Shown: in pieces, positions 27,401 to 35,878 of the stretch
Layout: each line of letters opens with the position of its first letter
Position numbering within the stretch: the first letter of the stretch is position 1
Origin: Bacteroidota bacterium
GTDB lineage: Bacteria; Bacteroidota; Bacteroidia; Bacteroidales; CAIWKO01
Length of the DNA: 64,000 nt
Assembly (NCBI GenBank): GCA_037133915.1
Contig: JBAXND010000012.1
Coordinates: forward strand, 1 to 64,000
Direction of reading: 5' to 3'
The notes under the pieces: generated by a model
What the model was told of the DNA's origin: nothing
The model's database searches: none
What the model saw: the letters and a program-made list of their open reading frames with translations, nothing else
Program-made: the position numbers and the translations under genes

Positions 27401-30400
27401 TACCAGGCAGGCGGCGGCGGAAATCTGAGAATAAAAGACAATATTTTCTCTGCAGCTTACGGAACCGCCTACTATATTGAAAGCGGAACCACACTCGCCT
27501 ATTCCAACTACAATGATTTCAATTGCCCCAACGGATATATGGCAGCATGGAATGGCACTCAGTACAACACTCTTGCCACATGGCACAATGTTACACAACG
27601 AGATTCCTCTTCAAGCAAGATAGACCCCCGTTACGTAGCTGATACGAACCTGCATCTACAGGAACCGCTTCTTGATAATACCGGAAATCCTATTGCAGGA
27701 TTAACAACAGACTATTTCAATACTGCTCGTAATGGAAGTCATCCTGATGTTGGTGCTATTGAATGGACAGCACCACCGATTGACGCCGGTATTCAGGCTA
27801 TTGATGATGTAGCAAGTTTCTGTATTACCAGTGATAGCGTTTATGTTACTCTTAAAAATTATGGCTCTGTGAATCTTACAAGCGCAACACTCAACTGGAA
27901 AGTGAATGGTGTTGCACAGACGCCCTTCAACTGGACGGGTAATCTGGCACAGGGACAAACATACGGACCCTTCTCTATTGGATTTTACAACTTCAGCATT
28001 GCCACCCTGTATTCCGTTTATGCCTGGACATCAAATCCGAACTCAGGTACAGACGCATATGCATTTAATGACTCCTCAAAAGTGCTTAACAAATATCTGG
28101 CAATGTCAGGAACATACACTATTGGCGGCACCAATCCTGACTTCGCAACATTCAGTCTTGCATCAAGTGCGCTGACAAGCAGTGGTGTTTGCGGACCGGT
28201 AGTATTTGATGTACGACCCGGCACCTATTACGAAAGCGTTACAGTTAACACCATCAATGGAACATCATCTACTTACACAGTAACGTTCCAGGCAGCCAAC
28301 GGCGACAGCACAAGCGTAGTTCTTGCTTATAGTGGACCACCCCTCTATTTCCAGGGATGTAACTATGTTACGTTTAAAAAACTAACGCTCAGGAATACAG
28401 CAAGCAGCGGATATGTTGTTTATCTTGGCAATAACTCATCCAACGATGCCTTACGCAGCTGTATCATTGAGGGATATACAGGAAATTCTACGAGCCCCAA
28501 TGAAGCGCTTGTTTATGCCCCCGGCATCACCGCATCCAATAACTTCACCATCGATAAAAATAAGATGCGCTACGGAAGTTATGCACTCTACGTTTCGGGG
28601 AGTTACCCATTGCTTGGTTGGACCGTGAGTAACAACAGTATGAGCGGACATTATTACAGAGGAATTTTCGAAAACAATATGTACTCTTCACGTATCCTGA
28701 ATAACTCGATTTCCGTTTCCAACGGATACGCCTACGGAGTTGAAATAAATTATTGTCCATCTGTTGAGATTAATGGTAACTCTATTAATGTAACCGGTGG
28801 TTCCTACACCCATGGTATTTACATGCAATATTGCGATAATAATATTAAGATTATTAATAATAAAATCATCGCAAATGCAGCCTGCCTCAGTCAATATTAC
28901 TGCAATGGCACGGCCACTCTTAGAGGTGTAATTGCCAACAATTTCCTGATGATGCCTTATGGAGGTAGTTCGCCGAATACGACTATTATGTGCTATAATA
29001 ATAATTATCAGGATTATTTGTACAACAGTACAAATATGATAATGGGTTCACAGAATTCTTACGCCTTCTATCAACAGGCGAACGGCACTAACCTGCGTTT
29101 GAAGAATAACTCTTTTGTTACGACTTACGGTTATCCAATTTACATCAATGAGCCTACTTCAATTTCAGAATCCGATTACAATAATATCTACTCATCAAAC
29201 GGATATTTTGCAGGATACTGGAACGGTAACCGCATCAACCTGGCATACTGGCAAAGCGCCAGTGGACAGGATGCACATTCTATCAGTGTTGCTCCGGCCT
29301 ACCTGAGCTCAACCGATCTTCATACCTGTAATAATCTCCTCAATGGTGCAGCCGTTCATTTAACCGCTGTAACTGCAGATATTGATGGTCAGCCAAGAGA
29401 TCCGTCAACACCCGACATCGGTGCCGATGAATTTTCAGGCAGTTCTTTAAATCCCGGAACCATTAGTGGTAATACCACAGTATGTTCAGGGCTGACAGGT
29501 ATTTCCTACGCTATTACACCAATTCCGGGTGCCAGCAGTTATACATGGACTGTTCCATCGGGATGGACAATAACTTCAGGTCAGGGAAGCAGCTCAATAC
29601 TGGTTTCTACAGGTTCAAATTCGGGAAGTATCTGCGTTTTTGCAACAAACAGTTGCGGAACCGGTTCCACATCATGTCTTTCAGTTAATAACACCGGCTC
29701 TATCAGCCCGGGTGCTGTATCAGGAACTGCAGTTGTTTGCGGAAATCAGGCAGGTCTCGTCTATTCCATTTCATCAGTTTCAGGTGCAACGGCCTACAAC
29801 TGGACTGTTCCTTCAGGTTGGTCAATTACATCAGGGCAGAATACTACATCACTTACAGTTACGTCAGGAGCTAATTCGGGCAATATCTGCGTTACGGTTA
29901 CAAGCGGATGCGGTACATCATCACCTTCCTGCATGGCTATTACCGTTTCTAATAACGTTGGAACTCCGTCATCTATTTCCGGTTCATCCATCGTTTGCTC
30001 ATCCGATACGGGTCTCGTTTACACAATTACATCACAGCCCGACGCTGTATCTTATACCTGGAGCGTGCCGATTGGCTGGACTATAACTCAAGGACAGGGA
30101 ACTGTGTCAATTAAAGTAAATGCGAGCCTTGCCAGTGGAAATATCTGCGTAATCGCTAACAGTTCATGCGGAGTGCAGTCGCTTCAGTCATGCACCGGTA
30201 TCACTGTAAATAATGGTGTGGCAACACCGGGGTCTATTTCAGGCAGTGCTTCAGTTTGCTCGAATCTTGCGGGTATCGCATATAGTATAAGCCCCGTGTC
30301 AGGAGCTATTTCCTATACCTGGAGCGTTCCGACAGGATGGAGTATAACATCAGGACAGGGCACTAATGCAATCATAGTAACATCCGGAACACTTGGAGGC

Positions 30401-33400
30401 AATATTTGCGTTACCGCGGTTAATAACTGTGGTGTAACATCAGGCGCATCCTGTGCGAATGTTTCTATCATTTCAAGTATGCCTCCTCCGGGAACTATCG
30501 CCGGTTTAAGCGGCGTATGCCCAAGTCAATCAGGTCTCACCTATTCAGTGAATACGATTCAGGGTGCCGTTTCTTATACATGGACAGTACCCACAGGTTG
30601 GACAATAACAGGTGGACAAGGAACAAACAACATTGTTGTTACTTCCGGAACATCGAATGGTACCATCTGCGTTACCGCGACGAATTCCTGCAATCTGACC
30701 TCTACATCTTCATGTCTGAATGTCAATATTACAACTACCTTCCCTGCACCGGCAAGTATTACAGGTAACAGTATCGTTTGTCTGAGCCAGCAGGGCATTA
30801 CTTATACAGCAGCAACCGTCCCCGGCGCAGCATCCTATAACTGGACTGTACCAACCGGATGGATTATCACTTCAGGACAAGGCACAACAGATATTACTGT
30901 TACGTCAGGTACAACAGGCGGAAATATTTGCGTTACCGCCAGCAACGCTTGTGGTATAATATCTACTGCAACATGTATGGTGGTTAGCATCAATACAAAT
31001 ATGCAGGCACCCGGTGGCATCATTGGCTCAGCAAGTGTTTGTCCAAGTATGGCAGGACTCAGCTACTCCATCACTCCGGTTAGTGGCGCGGTTTCGTATG
31101 CATGGGTAGTTCCCACGGGATGGACCATAAACTCCGGACAAGGTACAACGGCTATTAATGTTACTTCAGGTACGGCCGGTGGTTCTATCTGCGTTACCGC
31201 GACTAACTCATGCGGCACTACTTCAGTCTCATCGTGCTTCTCTATAAGCATTAACAGCACCGTGGCTATACCCGGAACTATTTCCGGTAATGCCAGCGTT
31301 TGCTCCGGTCTGGCTGGTGAGGTGTATTCGGTACAACCGGTGAACGGAGCGGTGTCATACACCTGGAGCACGCCTACCGGATGGACTATTACTTCCGGAC
31401 AAGGCTCAAATACTATTACCGTTACTTCCGGTTCTGTCGGTGGCAGCATTTGCGTGTCGGCAGTTAACGTTTGCGGCAGCAGCTCATCCAACTCATGTCT
31501 GCCCGTTTCTATTACGACTACTATGCAGGCTCCGGGAGCTATCACAGGTCTTACGGGCGTTTGCCCCAACCAGCCGTTGCTTACTTATTCTGTAACCGCA
31601 GTTCCGGGCGCTTCTTCTTACACTTGGACCGTACCAACGGGCTGGACCATTGCGGCAGGACAGGGCACCAACTCGATTACGGTGACTTCAGGAAGTACTA
31701 ACGGAGCTATCTGTGTTACGGCTACCAACGCCTGTAACATAACCTCCTCTGCAACGTGCATTAATGTAAATATCAGTTCTACTTTCCCGGCTCCTTCGAG
31801 CATCATTGGTAATAATTTCGTGTGCCAGAACACTCAGGGACTCTATTACTCCGTTACGCCCGTGCCGGGTGCTGTTTCATATACATGGTCAACGCCTTCA
31901 GGATATATAATAACAGGTGGACAGGGTACCGATAATATTGTGCTCACTTCAGGTACTTCAGGCGGAAATCTTTGTGTTACGGCAACCAATGCCTGCGGCA
32001 TCACTTCGGTGGCTACTTGCCTGGCTATTTCTATAAACTCAGGGATGCAGTCTCCGGGCACCATCACCGGCGTTTCTACGGTTTGCTCTAACCAGACAGG
32101 ACTTACCTACTCGGTGGTTCCGGTCAGCGGGGCGGCATCATACACATGGACTCTGCCCAACGGATGGATTATTCTTTCCGGTCAGGGAACTGCCAGTATT
32201 ACGGCAACTTCAGGTGTATCGGGCGGCAGCCTGTGCGTTACTGCAACAAATGCATGCGGTATCACTTCGGTAGCTTCATGTCAGGCGGTGTCCATTAACA
32301 GCACCATTCCTACTCCGGGAACCATTACTGGTATTGCTTCGGTTTGCCCGAATCTGGCAGGGCTGGTTTACAGCATTCAGCCGGTGGCAGGTGCGGTCTC
32401 ATATACATGGACTGTACCAACGGGATGGACCATTTCATCAGGTCAGGGGACAAGCACCATTTCGGTGGCGTCGGGTAGCGGTAATGGCAACCTTTGCGTT
32501 ACGGCTACAAACTCATGCGGGGTGACATCATCTTCGTCCTGCTTGCCGGTATCTATTGCCACATCAATGCAGGCGCCTGCAGCTATTACTGGTTTGGCTG
32601 CCGTTTGTCAGGGACAGGCTGGTATATCCTATTCGGTCACTCCGGTGCCGGGTGCCGTTTCCTATTCATGGAACGTACCCTCGGGATGGGTGATTAACTC
32701 AGGACAGGGGACCGACAACATCAATGTGACTGCAGGCAACTCTAACGGAAGCATCTGTGTAAACGCAACCAACTCTTGCAACCTCACATCACAGCCTACC
32801 TGTCTTACCGTATCGATTAATACAAGCATGCAATCCCCGGGCCTCATATCGGGTGTGGCCAGTGTTTGCCCCAGTCAGTCAGGTTTGATATATGCTATCA
32901 CTCCGGTGGCAGGTGCTACATTATATACATGGACACTGCCCACAGGCTGGATTATCAACTCAGGTCAGGGTACCGACAATATCAATGTTACGGCCGGTTC
33001 AGGTAGCGGTAGCGTTTGCGTGACCGCGACAAACACCTGTAATAACACTTCGGCGCCTTCATGTCTGAGCGTTTCGTCTAACTCTTCGGTTTCTGCACCG
33101 GGTACCATCAGCGGTAATCCGGGAGTGTGCCCGGGACAGACAGGTCTTAACTACAGCATCCTCCCGGTTACGGGGGCTTCATCATACAACTGGACATTCC
33201 CAACCGGATGGATTATTACTTCCGGGCAGGGTACTACTACCGTGAGTGTGATTGCCGGTAGTGCCAGCGGAAGTATTTGTGTGACCGCACTCAACTCCTG
33301 CGGACTCACTTCTACCGCTTCATGTACTTCGGTCACTGTTTCCAATTCTCTTGCTGCTCCGGGTACAATTACCGGAAACGACAGCGTTTGCGGTGGAAAC

Positions 33401-34603
33401 TCAGGACTCACCTACTCTATTGCTCCGGTGAGCGGTGCAAGCACTTACAACTGGACACTGCCTTCGGGATGGGCCATTACTGCCGGTGCAGGTACTACTA
33501 CTATTAACGTTACAAGCGGAACAATCAGCGGCAGCATTTGCGTAACGGCCGGTAACGGCTGTTCGGTGAGTACCGCGTCATGCCGCAACGTGGTGGTGAA
33601 AGCCGTGGTGGGTACGCCTCTTTCTATCTCCGGAAACAGTAATATTTGCGGTGGCAATACCGGACTTGCATATTCAATATCGCCGGTTGCTAATGCTACG
33701 GCTTACTCTTGGACCGTCCCCAACGGATGGACCATTACTTCAGGACAGGGCTCTGCAAGCATTATGGTAAATGCCGGTACAAACCCGGGCACCATTTGTG
33801 TGGTGGCATCCAACGCATGCTCTTCCAGTTCGGCTGCTTGTATTCCGGTAACCGTTGGACAGGCCCCGGCACAGCCCACGGCTGTTTACGGACCCGACAG
33901 CATTTGCCCCAACACCACAGGACAGGTATTCTACACGAACAATGTGTCGGGTGCAAGCTCCTACTTCTGGTCATTCCCGGCAGGCTGCGTGATTGTGTCA
34001 GGACAGGGTACCACCATGGTTACCGTCGATATGGGTGCTGTTGGTGGAACCATCTCGGTGGTGGCGTCCAACTCCTGCGGAAACAGTGCTGCGGCAACAC
34101 ACGCAATAGGGCTGTATCCCGTTCCGGCTATTCCGGTGATTTCCGTTTCAGGAAACAATCTGATATCTACTTCTGCATACGCTTACCAGTGGCAGCTCAA
34201 CGGTAGCGAGATTCCGGGAGCTGTGCTGCAGGCTATCGCACCATCGGGCTCCGGATTCTACAACGTAACCGTTTACAACAGCTTCGGCTGCTCGGCTACT
34301 TCGGCGCCGTTCTCATACAATGCCAGCGGTGTGGATGAAGTAACTACCGATGCTTCGGGAATGAACGTATATCCAAACCCGGTGCATACCATGCTTACCC
34401 TGACAGCTGACTTTGCTCAGGAACAAACGTTCTCAGTAAGGTTGATGAATGTTTTGGGCGAGCTGGTTAACGTAATTGACGATAACTACACAGGTACAGC
34501 ATACTCCAGAACTGTGAATATGGAACAGCTTCCTTCAGGCGTTTACTACATCATTCTCAGCACTAAGGATAAAAATATCTATACCAAAGTGGTCAAAAAC
34601 TAA
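21431..34603 (+). CDS. Giant secreted beta-helix/PKD-repeat protein with T9SS sorting domain (second copy)
   Basis: This 4390-residue paralogue of the preceding gene has the same order: signal peptide (about 1-25, SFG then QALSG), five beta-helix modules starting near residues 27, 565, 1096, 1633 and 2224 with four CARDB-like linkers, 18 PKD-like repeats from about residue 2675, an Ig-like domain, and a T9SS domain starting near residue 4313. The first 2670 residues line up with its neighbour but differ at many positions. From about residue 3210 to the end the two proteins are identical. It lacks exactly four PKD units (344 residues) present in the first copy. Role inferred: surface adhesin or matrix protein. 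No enzyme motif was recognised. Confidence 0.88.
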   Translation: MKKVRLHKALAFAIILIAGMSNSFGQALSGTYTIGGSTPNYATFTTAVNALVTNGVSGPVVFQVRNGTYNEQISIGAVSGVSATNTVTFQSQTGDSTAVILTYHPTSAANYTLRLNGCDHLIFSKISVNAIGNTYATAVLMENASTNNLIKNCVLNGNTTATTAARMAVVNSSANTNISNTILNCKINNGSYGIYYNGSSTTGIILEKNILTDQYYRAISVSYLTSGIIRANKVRTNSAYANFIGISLYNCDQNTQVVRNDINYSNGDYGIYMNACNGTSSVRGLVANNFISVQGTSSGLGHAIGFENSNYQNIYFNSINISRSSSSSACIYQKGNSGSSYFEVRDNIFSVNGGFMMFFEQYNVLTKSNYNDFVTSGSYYCYWNGGYYYSLSQWKSTSNMDTNTVSINPYFISATDLHVTQSLLNNTGTPCAGVSDDIDGQNRNATQPDLGADEWTPAANDAGITSIYPPCDGLDSVFVTLKNFGGTNLTNCKIDWTVNGVAQAQFSWTGNLTPNTSTGSVNIGYYNFTAGTSYTVIAWPTLPNGGVDPFNPNDTMKVLNVNAGMSGIYTVGGTTPNYSTINDALNAIYTYGICGPVTFNLRNGTYNSQVYISNINGTSAVNTVTFQSESGDSTQVILAGGDYPGFVYLNGGNYINFKKITIKNTSSYSAVYINSNSTNISISNCILDGYPYTTSTQAALINIPGSSTNLTFSRNVFKNGSYGIYWSGSNNTGLLIQNNRFESQYYRGIGLSSLKAPVVTGNFFTSTTNSQSDYMAINMSYCIENMRIDKNVITMPYYGYYAIQLNYCYGTSALHGLTANNFVSMTGTYFSEGYGINSYGSTWQDIVFNNVNIKRATSSSSRAFFQNAGGSDVRLYNNIFKAISGYASYISETYAISAMDYNDYYCPNGIVGYWNGNRTALSDWQSASVKDSNSFNLNPAFTTDTNLHVQQTLLDNKGKVFSGITTDIDGQTRSVSTPDIGADEFTTPASDAGLTTIDAGLTFCPGNSNVYVKLKNYGTSTLTSATIVWSVNAVAQVSYSWTGSLASGATTSSFAIGTYSFVQGVPYTIKAASANPNGVTDPFIWNDSAQILNKYVSMNGLYTIGGTTPDYATFNLAVADLNQRGVCGPVTFDVRAGSYNEWVNLQSIQGASSTNTITFKSEANDSTAVTLTYGSSASYTLWMNGCKYVTFKKMTIQNTYTYSRVIQFDAGASNNSITNCILLGVNSGYTSWDGSVIASNNVNNTNNTISDNIFRYGSYGIYYIGNSSPGASGVVIKNNTFNDPYMYAIYANWLPGIQIKNNVVNSTYSYYYFIGFYLDNCSNNIAITGNTIDMSYYGQYGMQFYYCYGNTSQRGLIANNFISLRGNNIGQGTGIYDYDSRYHDYFNNNINVLRSDGNNKAFYQTSGTDLRFIDNIFVSKYGYALYIDNPSAIAGSNYNDLFSDYGNCGYWYGGRTSITDWKNASARDTNSLGVNPYYISDANLHVQQPLLNNVGRPLPQITVDIDGQTRSLTTPDIGADEWNIPPNDAGIYSISQSLTLCHGADSVYVVIKNYGATTLTNVTVNWTVNSVAQTPFSWTGSVAPNTTSAAFSVGYYPFLIGTQYTIVASTSNPNGQPDPALFNDQAQMTNQYVSLSGNYIIGGPNPDFASFNLAVSALMTYGVCGPVVFDVWNGTYNESPYLGNVTGVSSTNTITFRSLSADSTQVILNGNNAFTLYATAPLYIYFQKMTLKSTGNTALYVYNGSTNVSVTNCIIEAPNNNSSSSSYSGIYMQSIPSTTSFITIKNNVFKYGSFSIYFGGSTVPGLEISNNRFTNPYYRGIYITGATAPQIKNNYIQTSGSLYSDYYHIDMSSCTNAVIKNNYLENNSSNNTFYAIYANSCDRIEITENTIINNYTGLYSFRGIYVYYCPNDIKVTRNKIKMFSGYYGIYSEGCTGTSTARGLFANNLVSLPGTYPGDAYGIILSSNNYQDVYYNSVNIPNRTSGSTKAFYQAGGGGNLRIKDNIFSAAYGTAYYIESGTTLAYSNYNDFNCPNGYMAAWNGTQYNTLATWHNVTQRDSSSSKIDPRYVADTNLHLQEPLLDNTGNPIAGLTTDYFNTARNGSHPDVGAIEWTAPPIDAGIQAIDDVASFCITSDSVYVTLKNYGSVNLTSATLNWKVNGVAQTPFNWTGNLAQGQTYGPFSIGFYNFSIATLYSVYAWTSNPNSGTDAYAFNDSSKVLNKYLAMSGTYTIGGTNPDFATFSLASSALTSSGVCGPVVFDVRPGTYYESVTVNTINGTSSTYTVTFQAANGDSTSVVLAYSGPPLYFQGCNYVTFKKLTLRNTASSGYVVYLGNNSSNDALRSCIIEGYTGNSTSPNEALVYAPGITASNNFTIDKNKMRYGSYALYVSGSYPLLGWTVSNNSMSGHYYRGIFENNMYSSRILNNSISVSNGYAYGVEINYCPSVEINGNSINVTGGSYTHGIYMQYCDNNIKIINNKIIANAACLSQYYCNGTATLRGVIANNFLMMPYGGSSPNTTIMCYNNNYQDYLYNSTNMIMGSQNSYAFYQQANGTNLRLKNNSFVTTYGYPIYINEPTSISESDYNNIYSSNGYFAGYWNGNRINLAYWQSASGQDAHSISVAPAYLSSTDLHTCNNLLNGAAVHLTAVTADIDGQPRDPSTPDIGADEFSGSSLNPGTISGNTTVCSGLTGISYAITPIPGASSYTWTVPSGWTITSGQGSSSILVSTGSNSGSICVFATNSCGTGSTSCLSVNNTGSISPGAVSGTAVVCGNQAGLVYSISSVSGATAYNWTVPSGWSITSGQNTTSLTVTSGANSGNICVTVTSGCGTSSPSCMAITVSNNVGTPSSISGSSIVCSSDTGLVYTITSQPDAVSYTWSVPIGWTITQGQGTVSIKVNASLASGNICVIANSSCGVQSLQSCTGITVNNGVATPGSISGSASVCSNLAGIAYSISPVSGAISYTWSVPTGWSITSGQGTNAIIVTSGTLGGNICVTAVNNCGVTSGASCANVSIISSMPPPGTIAGLSGVCPSQSGLTYSVNTIQGAVSYTWTVPTGWTITGGQGTNNIVVTSGTSNGTICVTATNSCNLTSTSSCLNVNITTTFPAPASITGNSIVCLSQQGITYTAATVPGAASYNWTVPTGWIITSGQGTTDITVTSGTTGGNICVTASNACGIISTATCMVVSINTNMQAPGGIIGSASVCPSMAGLSYSITPVSGAVSYAWVVPTGWTINSGQGTTAINVTSGTAGGSICVTATNSCGTTSVSSCFSISINSTVAIPGTISGNASVCSGLAGEVYSVQPVNGAVSYTWSTPTGWTITSGQGSNTITVTSGSVGGSICVSAVNVCGSSSSNSCLPVSITTTMQAPGAITGLTGVCPNQPLLTYSVTAVPGASSYTWTVPTGWTIAAGQGTNSITVTSGSTNGAICVTATNACNITSSATCINVNISSTFPAPSSIIGNNFVCQNTQGLYYSVTPVPGAVSYTWSTPSGYIITGGQGTDNIVLTSGTSGGNLCVTATNACGITSVATCLAISINSGMQSPGTITGVSTVCSNQTGLTYSVVPVSGAASYTWTLPNGWIILSGQGTASITATSGVSGGSLCVTATNACGITSVASCQAVSINSTIPTPGTITGIASVCPNLAGLVYSIQPVAGAVSYTWTVPTGWTISSGQGTSTISVASGSGNGNLCVTATNSCGVTSSSSCLPVSIATSMQAPAAITGLAAVCQGQAGISYSVTPVPGAVSYSWNVPSGWVINSGQGTDNINVTAGNSNGSICVNATNSCNLTSQPTCLTVSINTSMQSPGLISGVASVCPSQSGLIYAITPVAGATLYTWTLPTGWIINSGQGTDNINVTAGSGSGSVCVTATNTCNNTSAPSCLSVSSNSSVSAPGTISGNPGVCPGQTGLNYSILPVTGASSYNWTFPTGWIITSGQGTTTVSVIAGSASGSICVTALNSCGLTSTASCTSVTVSNSLAAPGTITGNDSVCGGNSGLTYSIAPVSGASTYNWTLPSGWAITAGAGTTTINVTSGTISGSICVTAGNGCSVSTASCRNVVVKAVVGTPLSISGNSNICGGNTGLAYSISPVANATAYSWTVPNGWTITSGQGSASIMVNAGTNPGTICVVASNACSSSSAACIPVTVGQAPAQPTAVYGPDSICPNTTGQVFYTNNVSGASSYFWSFPAGCVIVSGQGTTMVTVDMGAVGGTISVVASNSCGNSAAATHAIGLYPVPAIPVISVSGNNLISTSAYAYQWQLNGSEIPGAVLQAIAPSGSGFYNVTVYNSFGCSATSAPFSYNASGVDEVTTDASGMNVYPNPVHTMLTLTADFAQEQTFSVRLMNVLGELVNVIDDNYTGTAYSRTVNMEQLPSGVYYIILSTKDKNIYTKVVKN
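29455..34126 (+). repeat. 18-unit PKD-like repeat array (second giant gene)
   Basis: Units are like those of the first copy, with the same four-unit higher-order order, but with two quartets (units 5-8 and 9-12) where the first gene has three. Units 8-18 equal units 12-22 of the first copy; unit 7 is a hybrid whose 3' part equals unit 11. Confidence 0.8.
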
Positions 34604-34664
34604 AGTTCATCTATTCATTAAAAAAGCCGTACCAGAAATGATACGGCTTTTTTATTTGGGAATT
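31059..34664 (+). repeat. 3.6-kb direct repeat, copy 2
   Basis: Partner of 17653-21258, at a constant offset of 13406, and apparently identical over 3606 bases. It ends just before the -7 element of nikR; the TTG of the nikR promoter lies in its last bases. Confidence 0.88.
34620..34653 (+). terminator. Rho-independent terminator of the second giant gene
   Basis: Same 12-base stem and loop as at 21214-21247. It separates the giant gene from nikR. Confidence 0.93.
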
Positions 34665-34686
34665 CAGAAAAAACATTATATTTTTG
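34656..34686 (+). promoter_or_regulatory. Promoter of nikR
   Basis: TTG at 34656-34658, a 20-base spacer and TATTTTTG at 34679-34686 fit the Bacteroidetes consensus. The last base is also the first base of the NikR-like operator, so bound repressor would cover the start of transcription. Confidence 0.65.
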
Positions 34687-34713
34687 TAACACTATTTTAT
34701 AAAAAAGTGTTAC
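34686..34713. promoter_or_regulatory. NikR-like operator upstream of nikR
   Basis: A perfect inverted repeat GTAACACT-N12-AGTGTTAC spans 28 bases, the same overall span as the E. coli NikR operator (GTATGA-N16-TCATAC). It ends one base before the nikR start codon, which suggests autorepression when nickel is plentiful. Assignment to NikR is inference from length, symmetry and location. Confidence 0.7.
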
Positions 34714-34714
34714 G

Positions 34715-35113
34715 ATGCAAATAAGATTCAGTGTTTCTCTGGACGAAGACCTGATGTTTGAACTTGATGAACTGGTGGCCAAACACCAGTTTCCAAACCG
34801 TTCTCAGGCAATACGATTTCTTATAAAAAACTCTTCGGTCAGCGAAAAATGGGACAAAAATAAAATCGTGGCAGGTGCAATTGTTATCGTTTACGATCAT
34901 CATAAACGTGAGTTAAACAGCCGCTTGATGAGCGTTCAGCACGATTATCATCAACTAATTCTGTCAACACAGCATGTACATATTGCTCATGACCTCTGCC
35001 TTGAGACGATAGCCGTTAAGGGAAAAGCATTGCACTTACTAAACCTTGCCGACATGATTATTTCAACTAAGGGAATACAGCACGGAAAGCTTGTAATGAC
35101 AGACATCGGTTAA
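34715..35113 (+). CDS. nikR: NikR, nickel-responsive ribbon-helix-helix regulator
   Basis: This 132-residue protein has the N-terminal ribbon-helix-helix domain (RFSVSLDEDL and NRSQAIRFLI, residues 4-38) and a C-terminal ACT-like nickel-binding domain. The nickel ligands of E. coli NikR (H76, H87, H89, C95) occur at exactly the same residue numbers here. It senses Ni(II) and represses uptake genes. The start is fixed by the RHH strand, which begins at residue 2. The 28-bp palindrome ends one base upstream, so it probably regulates itself. The neighbouring nickel transporter gene and the hyp genes agree with this role. Confidence 0.94.
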   Translation: MQIRFSVSLDEDLMFELDELVAKHQFPNRSQAIRFLIKNSSVSEKWDKNKIVAGAIVIVYDHHKRELNSRLMSVQHDYHQLILSTQHVHIAHDLCLETIAVKGKALHLLNLADMIISTKGIQHGKLVMTDIG

Positions 35114-35128
35114 TTAAAAAATAAAGGC

Positions 35129-35156
35129 GTAATACTATTTTTAAAAAAAGTAATAC
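35129..35156. promoter_or_regulatory. Second NikR-like operator, upstream of the nickel transporter gene
   Basis: A 28-base near-palindrome with half-sites GTAATACT and AGTAATAC and the same A/T-rich 12-base core. It matches the nikR operator at 23 of 28 positions. It ends three bases before the start codon of the transporter gene. Confidence 0.62.
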
Positions 35157-35159
35157 TAA

Positions 35160-35873
35160 ATGACGCAGGAAGCAATACTACTTTTAACTACAACTATTTC
35201 CATTGCATTTATTCATACCCTTATCGGGCCTGACCACTATCTGCCGTTCATTGTAATCGCTAAAGCAAAAAAATGGAGCTTATCAAAAACTGCATGGTTC
35301 ACGGCATTATGCGGCATCGGGCACGTTGGAAGTTCAGTAATATTAGGATTTATCGGCATCGCGCTTGGAATAGCGGTTGGCAAGCTTGAGCTGTGGGAAG
35401 GAGTCCGCGGAAGCGTAATTTCATATCTATTTACTGGATTTGGGTTGGCTTACCTGATATGGGGAATACGAAGAGCTGTGCGCAACAGGCCGCACAAACA
35501 TTTACATTTTCATGGTGACGGCAGCACCCATGTTCATGAACATGCGCATCATCAAGAGCATCTGCATGTGCATGAAACAGCAGGGAAAAAGAATCTCACA
35601 CCCTGGATATTATTTACAATTTTTATTTTTGGACCGTGTGAACCTTTGATACCGCTTGTAATGTTTCCTGCGGCCAAGCATGATTACTCCACACTTACAC
35701 TGATTACACTGGCATTTGGTGCGGTAACCATTGGCACGATGATCAGCCTTGTACTGGCAACTTCATACGGATTAAAATTTCTGCCGATGAAGAAAATGGA
35801 AAAGTACAGCCACGCACTGGCGGGCGGCACCATATTTTTATGTGGGCTTGGAATGTTATTTCTTGGTCTTTAA
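35160..35873 (+). CDS. NicO/UreH-type nickel transporter-like membrane protein
   Basis: This 237-residue membrane protein has about six hydrophobic segments. The first contains HTLIGPDHYLPF (H19, D25, H26), the His-x-Asp-His type motif of nickel/cobalt permeases and UreH-like proteins. A cytoplasmic or periplasmic loop at about residues 112-139 is rich in His (about a dozen) and can bind metal. A second motif FGPCEPLIPL lies near 157-166. It would move nickel for hydrogenase assembly. UreH/SafE-type proteins can also be efflux proteins, so direction is not certain; control by a NikR site favours uptake. The stop lies five bases from the convergent end of hypB. Confidence 0.72.
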   Translation: MTQEAILLLTTTISIAFIHTLIGPDHYLPFIVIAKAKKWSLSKTAWFTALCGIGHVGSSVILGFIGIALGIAVGKLELWEGVRGSVISYLFTGFGLAYLIWGIRRAVRNRPHKHLHFHGDGSTHVHEHAHHQEHLHVHETAGKKNLTPWILFTIFIFGPCEPLIPLVMFPAAKHDYSTLTLITLAFGAVTIGTMISLVLATSYGLKFLPMKKMEKYSHALAGGTIFLCGLGMLFLGL

Positions 35874-35878
35874 CAGCA

